60,147 bases of DNA from an uncultured Clostridia bacterium (GTDB lineage: Bacteria > Bacillota > Clostridia > Christensenellales > Borkfalkiaceae), in NCBI GenBank assembly GCA_947630605.1, contig CANRIO010000003.1, positions 1 through 60,147 on the forward strand. The letters run 5' to 3'. Shown piece by piece: positions 20,189-29,969 of the stretch; the stretch's first letter is position 1; every line of letters starts with the position of its first letter. The notes under the pieces are model-generated. The model searched no databases. It was not told where the DNA came from and saw only the letters and a list, made by a program, of their open reading frames with translations. A program made the position numbers and the translations under genes.

Positions 20189-21091
20189 TCATCTCTGGTT
20201 GAATTTTTTGCGGACGAACCAGTCGGTGACGCGCTCGGGGAGCATCTTATTCACATAGCGGAGGAAGTTGTACTTCCCGTTGACCGAGGAGACGGGGGGC
20301 GGGTTGCGCTTTGCGGAGAGCTTCAAAACGGCCTCCGCGACGAGCGAGGGGCTCATCCCCCCCTGTTCCATGTTGGCGAGTGCGGCCGAGGCCTTCTTCA
20401 CCGAGGGGGAATAGCCGAGGCTCTCCTCCTCGCCGTACACCCTCCTGTTATAGGTAAAGTCCGTTGCCGTGCCCGCGGGAAGGAGCGCGCTCACCCGCAC
20501 ACCGTAGGGGCGGAGCTCCATATCCGCCTCGCGTGCGAGCATCGAAAGGGCGGCCTTGGAGGAGGAATAGAAGCTATCGTAGGGAATGGGCATGTCGCCG
20601 CCAAGTGAGCCGACGAGGATCGCCCTTCCCCCTCTCCTCTTCAAAAAGGGCGCCGCCGCGCGGAGGGCCTCCACCGCGCCGAAGTAGTTGACCTCAAAGA
20701 GATACCGATAGTCCCCGCTCTTGGCGTACTCGATGGGTGCGGTCATGGAAAAGCCCGCCGAGTAGACAAAGAGGTCGATGGCCCCGGCCTCGTCGCCCGC
20801 GCTCTTCACGGCCTGCGCGATCTCCCCCTCGAGGGCGGCATCTGCGGAAAAGCTCTTGATACGGTCCCCCTTGAAGGGCGTGCGCGAAACGTTGTAGACG
20901 CGGTACCCCTTCGAGAGCAGCCGAAGGGCGGTCTCCCGCCCGATCCCCGAGGAGCCGCCGACGACAACTGCAGTGCGTCTTGCGGACATGGTATGCTCGT
21001 AATGCGTCGAGGCAGGTTTTTCTTCCTGTTTTTTCTCCGCCGTTTTTTTCTTCTCCTCTTCATCGAGAGGCAAATTCTTTTCCTGTTTCAT
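20189..21091 (-). CDS. SDR-family NAD(P)-dependent oxidoreductase
   Basis: TAVVVGGSSGIGRETALRLLSKGYRV (GxxxGxG); S...Y(D)SFYSSSKAAL; internal start at 20989 possible. Confidence 0.88.
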   Translation of the reverse strand: MKQEKNLPLDEEEKKKTAEKKQEEKPASTHYEHTMSARRTAVVVGGSSGIGRETALRLLSKGYRVYNVSRTPFKGDRIKSFSADAALEGEIAQAVKSAGDEAGAIDLFVYSAGFSMTAPIEYAKSGDYRYLFEVNYFGAVEALRAAAPFLKRRGGRAILVGSLGGDMPIPYDSFYSSSKAALSMLAREADMELRPYGVRVSALLPAGTATDFTYNRRVYGEEESLGYSPSVKKASAALANMEQGGMSPSLVAEAVLKLSAKRNPPPVSSVNGKYNFLRYVNKMLPERVTDWFVRKKFNQR

Positions 21092-21196
21092 GCCATGAGT
21101 ATGCCTCTTGCGCCCAATAAGTATGCGCGCGCCGCCCCATCAATTTTCGGGACGGCAAGACCTCATAATCGGCGAAATTCGGCGCAAACTTCTGAT

Positions 21197-21880
21197 ATGC
21201 AGAAACGAAACGGATATTTCATCCTGGCGGCGTTTGCCATTATCCTCATGCTGCTCGCGCACTTCAGCGGGCGGATGGCGGCCGCCGCTCCCGCCTTCAC
21301 CTTTGCGAGCGAGGCGCGGGAGGTCTATCTCACCTTCGACGACGGCCCCAGCACCGTCGTGACGGGGGAGATCCTCGACACCCTCAAAGAAGAGAACGTG
21401 AAGGCGACCTTCTTCCTCGTGGGCGAGAGGATCGACGGGCGGGAGGAGGTCGTAAGACGGATGGCAAGAGAAGGTCACACCATCGGCGTCCATTCCATGA
21501 CGCACCGCTACGATAAAATTTACTCCTCGGCGGAAGCCCTTGTGGAGGACGTGAAGAAATGTGCCGCGCGCATCGAGAAGGTCACAGGCGTTGCGCCGAA
21601 GGTATACCGCTTCCCCGGCGGAGGGAGGCATGCGCGGGAGGAGAAGCTCCTCGAAGAGATGGGGTACCGCATCATATGGTGGAATGCGGTCAACGGCGAT
21701 TCGGAGATCGCGCATGCGGATGCGGAGACGCTCGCAAAGACCGCCCTTTCGACGAGTGCGGGAAAGGGGCAGGTCGTCCTCCTCATGCACGACCGCGTCG
21801 ACTGCACCGAGACGGCGAAGGCCCTGCCCGCCATCATCGCTGCCTTTCGCGAAGAGGGGTGCGTCTTTCGTACCTTCTGA
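21197..21880 (+). CDS. Polysaccharide deacetylase (NodB fold), membrane-anchored
   Basis: N-terminal TM; YLTFDDGPSTVVTGEILDTLKEENVKATFFLVG; GVHSMTHRYD; FRFPGGG-like YRFPGGG. Confidence 0.92.
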   Translation: MQKRNGYFILAAFAIILMLLAHFSGRMAAAAPAFTFASEAREVYLTFDDGPSTVVTGEILDTLKEENVKATFFLVGERIDGREEVVRRMAREGHTIGVHSMTHRYDKIYSSAEALVEDVKKCAARIEKVTGVAPKVYRFPGGGRHAREEKLLEEMGYRIIWWNAVNGDSEIAHADAETLAKTALSTSAGKGQVVLLMHDRVDCTETAKALPAIIAAFREEGCVFRTF

Positions 21881-24443
21881 CCCCTTTCCCCCTCCCGTTT
21901 GCCCCCTCGAAGGTCCGATAGAGGACGCCGATGGGAAGGATGGCAAAGGAGAGCCCGAGCGAGACCACCCATTCCTTCAAAGAGAGTGCGGAGAGGTCGA
22001 AGAGCGAGCGGACGGGCGGGATGACGACGAGGAGGACGGAGAGAAGCATTCCGATCCCCACCGTGAGATAAAGCGTCTTGTTGGAGAAGAGTTTTTGGCG
22101 GGCGAGGCCGTCCTCCCTTCTCACATTGAAGGCGTGCAGGAGCTCCAGCCCCGAGAGGGTGACGAACGCCATCGTGCTCGCGACGCCGTTCCCCCACGCC
22201 CTGTTTGCGAAGATGAACATCGTGACGAGGATGCAAGTCTGCGCCACGCCGAAAAAGAGAATGCGGAAAAGCGACCTTCGGGAAAAGATCTCCCTGTCCG
22301 AGACGGGGGGACGCAGCATCGCGCCCTCCGTTTTTTCCACGCCCAAGGCGAGGACGGGCAGAGAGTCGGTGATGAGGTTCACCCATAAGAGCTGTGTGGA
22401 GGTGAGGAAATCGTATCTCCACAGAAAGAGGGAGACGATGAGGACGGATAAAACCTCCGCGAGGTTGGTCGCAAGGAAGAAGGAGATCGTCTTTTTGATG
22501 TTGAAGAAGACGCTCCGCCCCTCCTCGACCGCCTTCGTCATGGTGGCAAAATCGTCGTCCGCGATGACGACGTCGGCGGCATTTTTCGTGACGTCCGTGC
22601 CCGAACCCATTGCGACGCCGATGTCGGCCGCCCGAAGTGCGGGAGCGTCGTTCACCCCGTCCCCCGTCATGGCGACGACCTCCCCGTCCACCTTCAGGGC
22701 GCGGACGATGCGGGATTTGTGCCCCGGGGAGACGCGCGCATACACGCGCAAAGTCTTTGCCCGCCTTGCAAGCGTCTCCTCGTCCATCCCGTCGAGTTCT
22801 TCCCCCGTGGCGACCTCGGAAATATTTTCGGCAATGCCGAGGCGGGAGGCGATGGCAAACGCCGTCTCGGGGCTGTCCCCCGTGATCATCACCGTCTTGA
22901 CGCCCGCGCCCTTGCATGCGGCGACCGCCTCCTTTGCGCCCTCCTTGGGGGGATCGAGCATGGCGGCAAGGCCGATGAAGGTGAGCCCCTCCTCCTTTGT
23001 GCCTTCCCCATAGGCAAAGCCTAAAACGCGCATGGCATTTTTGGCATATTCGGCGGCCTTCTCTTTGATTTTTGCGCGGCAGACCTCGGACATGGGTACC
23101 TCGCCCGCCGCCGTGCAAAGGTTTTTGCACTTCTTCAGGAGCACATCCGCCCCGCCCTTTACATACAGCCTCTTCCTCCCCTCGCTCTCGGAGAGGACGC
23201 TCATCATCTTGCGCTCGGAGGAAAAGGGCGTGCCGCCGAGGGTGCGGAAAGAAAAGGAGAAATTCTTCCTGTCGGCATACTCGAGAAGGGCGACTTCGGT
23301 GGGATCGCCGAGGTAGCTCCCCGCGCTCCCCTTCACGGTGTGGCAGGCGCGGATACACCGCAAAAGCTCGCTTTTATCCCCCTTTTTCTCTGAGAAATCG
23401 CAGGAGACGCTCTCCACCGTCATGCGGTTTTTGGTGAGGGTGCCCGTCTTGTCCGAACAGATGACGCTACAGCTTCCCAGCGCCTCCACCGCGGAGAGCT
23501 TTCTTATGACGGCATTTCTCCCCGCCATCCGCCGCACACCCATTGCCAAAATGACGGTGACGACCGCCCCCATTCCCTCGGGGATCGCCGCGACCGCGAC
23601 CGCGATCGCCGCCATGAGATTTTGCAAAAGTGAGAGCCGTCTTGCGAACATGCCCCCCACGAAGAGGATGAGGGCGACGAAAAGGACGGAGATCGTGATG
23701 ATCTTGCCGAGCTTTGCGATCGTCTTATCGAGCGGGGAGGGAGAGGTGCGGTCCTCGTGAAGAAGGGCGGCGATCCGCCCCATTTCGGTGTCCATGCCGC
23801 ACCCGACGACGACAAGGCGGGCCCTTCCCATGACGCAGAAAGTGGACATGAAGGCGGTGTTTCTTCGCTCGGAAAGGGCGGCCTTTTGCACGATGCAATC
23901 CTGTTTTTTGACGGGGACGCTCTCGCCCGTGAGGGCGGATTCGTCGCAGCGGAAGTTGTCGCCCGAGAGGATGCGGCAGTCGGCGGGAACGCGGTCCCCC
24001 TCCTCGAGTTCGATGACGTCGCCGACGACGAGCTCCTCCGCGTCGATCTTGATGACTTTCCCGTCGCGGACCACCTTTGCCTCACACTTGGAGAGTTTTT
24101 TGAGCTGTGCAATGGCGGCGTCCGCCCGATATTCCTGCAAAAAGCCCACGACGGCATTGAGAAGGATGACGGCGAGCAGAATGGCGGTGTCGACGAGTTC
24201 CCCCCGGTCCCCCGTGAGAAAGGCGAGGACGCCCGAGAGGATGGCGGCCGCGATGAGGATGAGGGTCATGAGATCCTTGAACTGTTCAAAAAAGAGCATG
24301 AGTTTGCTCTTTTTTTTGCCCTCTTTCAGGACATTTCTGCCGTTTTTTGCGAGGCGGGAGGCGGCCTCGAAGCTGCTGAGCCCCCCCTCCCCGCTCCCGA
24401 CGCGGGAGAGCGTCTCCTCCTTGGATAACATATATTGTTCCAT
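21834..24443 (-). CDS. Cation-translocating P-type ATPase (Ca2+-type)
   Basis: ICSDKTGTLTKNRMTVE; TGES; MTGDGVNDAPALRAADIGVAMGSGTDV. Confidence 0.95.
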   Translation of the reverse strand: MEQYMLSKEETLSRVGSGEGGLSSFEAASRLAKNGRNVLKEGKKKSKLMLFFEQFKDLMTLILIAAAILSGVLAFLTGDRGELVDTAILLAVILLNAVVGFLQEYRADAAIAQLKKLSKCEAKVVRDGKVIKIDAEELVVGDVIELEEGDRVPADCRILSGDNFRCDESALTGESVPVKKQDCIVQKAALSERRNTAFMSTFCVMGRARLVVVGCGMDTEMGRIAALLHEDRTSPSPLDKTIAKLGKIITISVLFVALILFVGGMFARRLSLLQNLMAAIAVAVAAIPEGMGAVVTVILAMGVRRMAGRNAVIRKLSAVEALGSCSVICSDKTGTLTKNRMTVESVSCDFSEKKGDKSELLRCIRACHTVKGSAGSYLGDPTEVALLEYADRKNFSFSFRTLGGTPFSSERKMMSVLSESEGRKRLYVKGGADVLLKKCKNLCTAAGEVPMSEVCRAKIKEKAAEYAKNAMRVLGFAYGEGTKEEGLTFIGLAAMLDPPKEGAKEAVAACKGAGVKTVMITGDSPETAFAIASRLGIAENISEVATGEELDGMDEETLARRAKTLRVYARVSPGHKSRIVRALKVDGEVVAMTGDGVNDAPALRAADIGVAMGSGTDVTKNAADVVIADDDFATMTKAVEEGRSVFFNIKKTISFFLATNLAEVLSVLIVSLFLWRYDFLTSTQLLWVNLITDSLPVLALGVEKTEGAMLRPPVSDREIFSRRSLFRILFFGVAQTCILVTMFIFANRAWGNGVASTMAFVTLSGLELLHAFNVRREDGLARQKLFSNKTLYLTVGIGMLLSVLLVVIPPVRSLFDLSALSLKEWVVSLGLSFAILPIGVLYRTFEGANGRGKGVRRYERRTPLRERQR

Positions 24444-24482
24444 ACTAAGTAGCGTATGAAGGGCGGGCCTTATTTATGATAG

Positions 24483-24523
24483 ATGTGGGCGGGCGGGGAC
24501 CCTCGGTCCCCGCCCGCCCACAT
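24483..24523. other. Perfect 19-bp GC-rich inverted repeat (hairpin) between two same-strand genes
   Basis: ATGTGGGCGGGCGGGGACC-CTC-GGTCCCCGCCCGCCCACAT. Confidence 0.9.
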
Positions 24524-24525
24524 GA

Positions 24526-25224
24526 CTATAATTCCATGATCTCGGTGAGTGCAAATTTTGTCTTGTCGCAGGAGGTGAGGAAGTAACCGATCCCCGCCTT
24601 CTCGCACTTCAAGGGGAAGAACCCCGCCCCGTGGAGGTGCCCGAATACCACCATGTCCGCGTTGTGGGCCTCAAAAAGCTCGGTAAAGAGGGTGTCCTCC
24701 TTCTTCACGTTGAAGGGCGGGAAATGCACGAGGACGATGAGTTTGTCCCCCTCGCCCCTCACCTTCTCCGCCTCCTTGAAGGCGAGTTTGAACCGCTCGG
24801 CCTCCCGAAGATAGAGCTTCATGTCGCGGTCTGTAAAGTCCGTACTCCCGGGGACTGTCCAGCCGCGGGAGCCTGCGATGACAAGCCCCCCAAGCTTCAC
24901 GCAGTCGTTTTGCAGAAAATGAAAGCGGGGCGGTGCGGCCGCACGGATGCGCGAGATGCCGTTCCACCAATAGTCGTGATTGCCGCGGACGAATACCTTC
25001 TCCCCGGGAAGTTCTGCAAGGGATAATACGTCGAACATGCCCTCCTCGAACTTCATGCCCCACGAGGTGTCGCCGCCGAGAAGGACGATGTCGGTATCCT
25101 TTACCTTCTCCCGCCAATCGGCCTTGATCTTGTCAAAGTGCCCCTCCCACTCGGGGCCGAAGACGTTCATCGGCTTATCCGACTTTCCCGAGAGGTGCAG
25201 ATCGCTGATCGCAAACACTTTCAT
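24526..25224 (-). CDS. Metallophosphoesterase
   Basis: MKVFAISDLHLS; VLLGGDTSWG; FVRGNHDYWW; VVFGHLHG; start chosen inside the 25467 ORF. Confidence 0.92.
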   Translation of the reverse strand: MKVFAISDLHLSGKSDKPMNVFGPEWEGHFDKIKADWREKVKDTDIVLLGGDTSWGMKFEEGMFDVLSLAELPGEKVFVRGNHDYWWNGISRIRAAAPPRFHFLQNDCVKLGGLVIAGSRGWTVPGSTDFTDRDMKLYLREAERFKLAFKEAEKVRGEGDKLIVLVHFPPFNVKKEDTLFTELFEAHNADMVVFGHLHGAGFFPLKCEKAGIGYFLTSCDKTKFALTEIMEL

Positions 25225-25352
25225 ACCGTATTTGATTATACCACGCCCCGCCGCAAATTGCAAGCGAATATAAATCACGTCATGATGAGCCGCGCGGTAC
25301 GCGCGTGTCGAAGCATCACCGCATTTTGATCCGCACCATTCTCCCCGATACG

Positions 25353-25377
25353 AAAAAGGACCGCCTGAGCGGTCCTT
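25353..25377 (-). terminator. Intrinsic terminator
   Basis: Minus strand AAGGACCGC-TCAG-GCGGTCCTTTTTCG. Confidence 0.85.
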
Positions 25378-25400
25378 GCTTCCAACATCATACTTTTTCT

Positions 25401-27248
25401 TCACCCGCGCTTCCAGGTATAATTGGAAAGGAACTTGAGAGGATCGGAGTTGTGTTCCGCTGCCCAATTTTCGATGATCTCATGGGTGGTCGGATAATCC
25501 TCCTGGAACTTGGCATAGAAGAACATGAGCGCGTTCTTCTCCGCGTTCGAGACATCCACCGCCTCGCTCTCCTCGCTGAAAGGCAAGTTGCTGACCGTCC
25601 ACCCCGCCGTCACTTCGAAGGTGACTTTGTCGAGCTGCTTCGTGCGGAAGGCAAACGCGCCGATCTCCACAAGATTCTTCTCCACCGTAAACTCGGTGAT
25701 GGTGGTGTTTTCAAAGGCGCTCATGCCGAGCTTTGTAAGGCTTTCGGGGAACTTGATATCCTTGAGCGCGGAGCAGTTTTCAAATGCCGCCATGCCGATC
25801 TCCTTCACCCCATTGCCGAGGGTCACGCTCTCGAGGAATGCGCAGTTGCAGAAGGAGTAGATATCGACGCAGGTGATACTGTCGGGCAGGACGATCTTCT
25901 TGATCTTCTCGCACCCCATGAACGCCTTGTTCGTGATCTTGGTGATCTTCTTGCTGTTATAGGTCTCGGGAATGCGGACCTCCGCCTCGATCTTGTCGTT
26001 GTCGTAGCCCGTGACGAAGTAGGAATCGCTCGCCTTGTCGTATTCGAGCTTTATCGCGCCCGAGACGGCGACATCATACCCGCAGATACTGCAGGGTTCG
26101 CCGCTGTGTTCCTCCTCGGTGCTTGCGATCTTGCGGCCGCAGAGGGTGCATATCTTCCAATGGAAAGTGCCGTTCATGACCCATTCCTTGCTCTCGATAT
26201 GATCGTGGATCTTTTCATATCCGCAGACGGAGCAGACATAGCTACCGTTTTCGAAACTGTGGGCGGCATTGTCCTTCTTTAGGCCCGTGTGTTCGCAGGT
26301 GGAGGGATGCCAATGGTTGTTTGCATCCGTCTCCCATGCCGTAGAATAGCTGTGCTCGTGGGGCTTGGGTTTACTGCCCTCGCCGTAGAGCATCTCCGCC
26401 TCGACAGAGGAGTTCCCGCTGCCCGCATGCAGGGTGATGACATAGTATCCCTCGCCGCCGATGACCCTGATGTTGCCGCCGCCATTGCCGTCGAAGAGCT
26501 TCCTTGCGGAATCGCTCAAATGGCCGGCATTGATCTCGCCGTCCCAATAGCTACCACCGCCGTCCTTGACGATCTTGAATTCCTCGCCGCCTTTGAAGGA
26601 GATCTCAAAGATGTATTGCGTTCTCCCATCCGCGTCCTTTTCGGGCGTGCGGTGGAATTTCCATGTGTCGCTATGCGTTTCTCCCCAGCCGTTGCCGTCC
26701 GTAAAGGTGCCGACGATCCAATAGTTCGTGGAGGAGAGCCCGCCCTCCGCGGGGGCGTCGTAGGCATAGCCGCATTCGCAACGGTAGTTTGCATTTTGGA
26801 CGTGCGGGGCCTTTTCCGTCTTCTCCCCGCAGGAGCATTCCTTCCAATGCTGTGTGCCGTCGCGCATCCATACGAAGGAGTGGGAAGTGTGCTCGCCGCC
26901 ATCATCGCCCACGACCGCAACGGGGGCGCCGCACACGTCGCATTTGCCGTCCCCCTCTTCGTCCCAATGCAGGCCGCGACTGCCCGTTTTTTCGCTCCCG
27001 TCCGCCTTGTTGACCTGCCAATGGTAGTCCCCTTCGTACTTCCATTCCCATTCGGGGGAGGTGTATTCGCCCTCGATGATATCGCCGCACTCGTCGCAGC
27101 GTCCGTCCGCGTTCCGGTCGACGTGGGTATGGCCGTCCGTACCGCCTTCGCCATTGGGGGTCCCTTCAATGCCGCAGGCCGCAAGGCCGAGGGTCGCCGC
27201 CATCAGAAGGGCGGCCGCTACCGTAAAGAAGGATTTTCCGATCTTCAT
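25401..27248 (-). CDS. Secreted lipoprotein with CxxC/HW repeat modules, CBM-like segment and BspA-type leucine-rich repeats
   Basis: Signal peptide/lipobox LGLAAC; CDECG, CDVCG, CEC, CSVCGY, CTLCG, CSICGY; ITNKAFMGCEKIKKIVLPDSITCVDIYSF LRRs. Confidence 0.8.
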   Translation of the reverse strand: MKIGKSFFTVAAALLMAATLGLAACGIEGTPNGEGGTDGHTHVDRNADGRCDECGDIIEGEYTSPEWEWKYEGDYHWQVNKADGSEKTGSRGLHWDEEGDGKCDVCGAPVAVVGDDGGEHTSHSFVWMRDGTQHWKECSCGEKTEKAPHVQNANYRCECGYAYDAPAEGGLSSTNYWIVGTFTDGNGWGETHSDTWKFHRTPEKDADGRTQYIFEISFKGGEEFKIVKDGGGSYWDGEINAGHLSDSARKLFDGNGGGNIRVIGGEGYYVITLHAGSGNSSVEAEMLYGEGSKPKPHEHSYSTAWETDANNHWHPSTCEHTGLKKDNAAHSFENGSYVCSVCGYEKIHDHIESKEWVMNGTFHWKICTLCGRKIASTEEEHSGEPCSICGYDVAVSGAIKLEYDKASDSYFVTGYDNDKIEAEVRIPETYNSKKITKITNKAFMGCEKIKKIVLPDSITCVDIYSFCNCAFLESVTLGNGVKEIGMAAFENCSALKDIKFPESLTKLGMSAFENTTITEFTVEKNLVEIGAFAFRTKQLDKVTFEVTAGWTVSNLPFSEESEAVDVSNAEKNALMFFYAKFQEDYPTTHEIIENWAAEHNSDPLKFLSNYTWKRG

Positions 27249-27359
27249 AAATGCTTCTCCGATTTTCTTTACTTCCATTTTACACAAGCCGCCCCTTCCC
27301 GTCAACAAAATTTCACTATAATAAATAATGTTAACAAATTTTGTGACTTTCGATCATCA

Positions 27360-27388
27360 TTGACAAAGCGTATGCGGAAACTTATAAT
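27360..27388 (+). promoter_or_regulatory. Promoter for the ECF sigma operon
   Basis: TTGACA-17-TATAAT. Confidence 0.85.
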
Positions 27389-27439
27389 GTTGGTGAGTAA
27401 ACGGGGGCGCTCATCCGTCTTATCATTGAGAGGTGCAAC

Positions 27440-27973
27440 TTGGAGGAAGGCACGCTTTTATACCGCCGCTATCTGCAGGGCGACGGTGCCGCACTCGAGG
27501 AGCTCGTCGCAAAATACAGCGATGCGCTCGTGCGGTTCGCCTACTGTCTCATGCGGGACACGTCCGCCGCGGAAGATGCCGCGGAGGATGCCTTCGTTGC
27601 GCTCATTATCAAGAAACGCACCTTCTCGGACGATGCCAACCTGAAGGCATATCTCTATAGATCGGTCCGAAACAACTGCATCGACCGTATCCGGAAAAAC
27701 AGGCGCACGGCACCCCCTTTGGAGAGCGTCTTCGACCCCGAGCACCTCTTTGAACGCAGGGCGGAGAGCGAACTGCTCTACGCGGGCATGCAGGAACTTC
27801 CCCCGCAGTACCGCGACGCACTGTATCTCGTCTACATCGAGGGCTTTCGCCCCGAAGAGGCGGCGACGATATTGAAGCGGACGAGAAAGCAAGTCTACAA
27901 CCTTCTCGCCCGCGCAAAGGCCGCCCTCAAAGAAATCTTATCAAAGAAAGGAGTTGCCCATGAAGAGCTATAG
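27440..27973 (+). CDS. RNA polymerase sigma-70 family factor (ECF type), TTG start
   Basis: AEDAAEDAFVALIIKK...LKAYLYRSVRNNCIDRIRKNRR; LPPQYRDALYLVYIEGFRPEEAATILKRTRKQVYNLLARAKAALKEIL. Confidence 0.9.
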   Translation: MEEGTLLYRRYLQGDGAALEELVAKYSDALVRFAYCLMRDTSAAEDAAEDAFVALIIKKRTFSDDANLKAYLYRSVRNNCIDRIRKNRRTAPPLESVFDPEHLFERRAESELLYAGMQELPPQYRDALYLVYIEGFRPEEAATILKRTRKQVYNLLARAKAALKEILSKKGVAHEEL

Positions 27974-29801
27974 GGAACGCACCGAGGACATCCTCGAAAA
28001 GGCGAATACCGCAAAAAAAGCGCGTACTGCCCGCAATAAAAAGCTCGTAGCCGGCATCTCATGCTCGCTCGCGGCCGTGCTCATATTGAATCTCGCCCTC
28101 TTCCTTCCCCGCGGCGGGAATATTGCCGCTTTGCCCGAGGGAGCCGTGGTCGTCGAGCCCGGCCCCGTCGGCGGTGTGCTGACGGGAGAGACGGGCCATA
28201 GGGCAAAGAGCTACTCGGATGTCATGCGTGCGCTCGGCGGGCTCTATCCGTCGGGCGGAAGCGAATGGGAGGGAGATGTGCAGGGCCCCGCCACCGATTC
28301 CGACCACCCGGGAGGCAGCGGAAGCGATGCCCCGGGCGGATCGGATAAACCCTCGGAATACACCGATTGGGAGCGGGAGGGCGTGATCGAAGGGGACCTT
28401 CTCGCCCGCAACGAAGGGAGGGCCTTCTACCTCGCAAAGAGCAGCGTCGGGGCGATCTACGCGCCCTACTACCGCCTGCAGGCATACTCGCTCGAAGAGA
28501 CTCCCGAGCTTCTCGGGACGCTTGTCATCGAGCCGGAGGAGGGCTTCCGCTTCAACAGCCGTGCACGCGAAATATATCTGAGCGAAGACGGGGCCACCGT
28601 CACCGTCATCACGGACATGTTCAGCGGGGATCCGGGCGCCCCCTCTTACGTCGCCATATACACGGTCGACGCCGAAGATCCCCATACCATGTCCGTGACG
28701 AGGACGCAATTTCTCTCGGGAGGCCTCCTCACCTCCCGCATGATCGACGGCGACCTTTTCATCCTTTCGAAGTATTTTCCGGGTGAACCCGGCGACGAAA
28801 AAGATTATATTCCGCAGTTCGGGCAGTGGGGTGCGATGACCTGCATCCCCGCCGAGGATATCTTCCTGCCCGCATGCGTCTCCTCGCCCGCCTACACCGT
28901 TTTTTCCGTCCTCTCCGAGAAGGGCGAATATCTCGACGGCTTTGCCGCCCTCACTCTCGCCGATTGCATCTGCTTCACCCGCGAGGCGTGCTACATGACG
29001 GGTTCGCATGCGAAATTTTTCCAGATGAACTGCGGCCCCGTGTCCGCCGAAGGGGTACAGACGGACCTTCTGCGCATTCCCATCGCCGCGGGGGGCAAGT
29101 TCGGCTCCCCCGCGATGGCGACCTTTGCGGGGACGGTCAAGGACCGCTACTCCATGGACTGCTTCCGCGGAACGCTCCGCATCGCCGCTTCCGTAGACGG
29201 CAAGTATGCGAGCCTCTACATCCTCGACGCGAAGACGCTCACGGCCGTCGCCGCGGCGGAAAACTTTGCCCCCGAGGGGGAGACCGTCTTCGCCGTCACC
29301 TTCGAGCAAGACCGCGTCTACATCTGCACGAGCGACCGAAAGAGCGATCCCGTCTTCTGCTTCGACCTCTCCGGGCTCCCGCGCATCACGTACAGACAGG
29401 GCGAGGAGCACAAGGGCTACTCCACGGAACTCATCGCCTTTACAGGCGATCTTTTCCTCGGCGTGGGCTATGACGTCGGCTACGAAGGCGCGACCCGCCG
29501 CGTCAAGATCGAACTCTATGATAGGGACGCCCGGCTCGTCGCTTCCTATCTCGACCCCGGCAACGAACTGTATGCCGGGGAGCGCAAGTCCTTTTTGGTC
29601 GACGGAGAGCGCGGCCTCTTCGGGCTGTGCACGCTCATGCCCTATCAGCCGAGTTTCAGCCTTCTTTCCTGGGACGGAAGTGTGCTCAAACGCATTCTGC
29701 GCGTCGACATCTCAGAGGGAGGCGGCGAATCGCGTGCCCTTCTTTTGGGCGACACCCTTCTCCTCTTCGACGGCACTCTCATCGTCCGCTCCCTCGGGTG
29801 A
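27960..29801 (+). CDS. Membrane-anchored beta-propeller-domain protein, candidate anti-sigma/sensor partner
   Basis: Short cytoplasmic N-terminus, one TM, then Beta_propel-like sequence; start overlaps the sigma stop. Confidence 0.75.
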   Translation: MKSYRERTEDILEKANTAKKARTARNKKLVAGISCSLAAVLILNLALFLPRGGNIAALPEGAVVVEPGPVGGVLTGETGHRAKSYSDVMRALGGLYPSGGSEWEGDVQGPATDSDHPGGSGSDAPGGSDKPSEYTDWEREGVIEGDLLARNEGRAFYLAKSSVGAIYAPYYRLQAYSLEETPELLGTLVIEPEEGFRFNSRAREIYLSEDGATVTVITDMFSGDPGAPSYVAIYTVDAEDPHTMSVTRTQFLSGGLLTSRMIDGDLFILSKYFPGEPGDEKDYIPQFGQWGAMTCIPAEDIFLPACVSSPAYTVFSVLSEKGEYLDGFAALTLADCICFTREACYMTGSHAKFFQMNCGPVSAEGVQTDLLRIPIAAGGKFGSPAMATFAGTVKDRYSMDCFRGTLRIAASVDGKYASLYILDAKTLTAVAAAENFAPEGETVFAVTFEQDRVYICTSDRKSDPVFCFDLSGLPRITYRQGEEHKGYSTELIAFTGDLFLGVGYDVGYEGATRRVKIELYDRDARLVASYLDPGNELYAGERKSFLVDGERGLFGLCTLMPYQPSFSLLSWDGSVLKRILRVDISEGGGESRALLLGDTLLLFDGTLIVRSLG

Positions 29802-29897
29802 GGATCTTTTGATAGATAACAGAAGCCGTGTTCGGGGCGAAACAACGTTTTCTGAAATCTTACGTTGTTTATCAAAGTTGTGAAACATGAACATGTG

Positions 29898-29958
29898 AAA
29901 AAAGTGCCAAAATGGCACTTTTTTTGTAGAGAAAAGGTGCCAAAATGGCACCTTTTGT
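29898..29958. terminator. Two tandem terminator hairpins between convergent genes
   Basis: AAAAAAGTGCC-AAAAT-GGCACTTTTTTT and AAAAGGTGCC-AAAAT-GGCACCTTTT. Confidence 0.85.
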
Positions 29959-29969
29959 CGGGGTCAACT

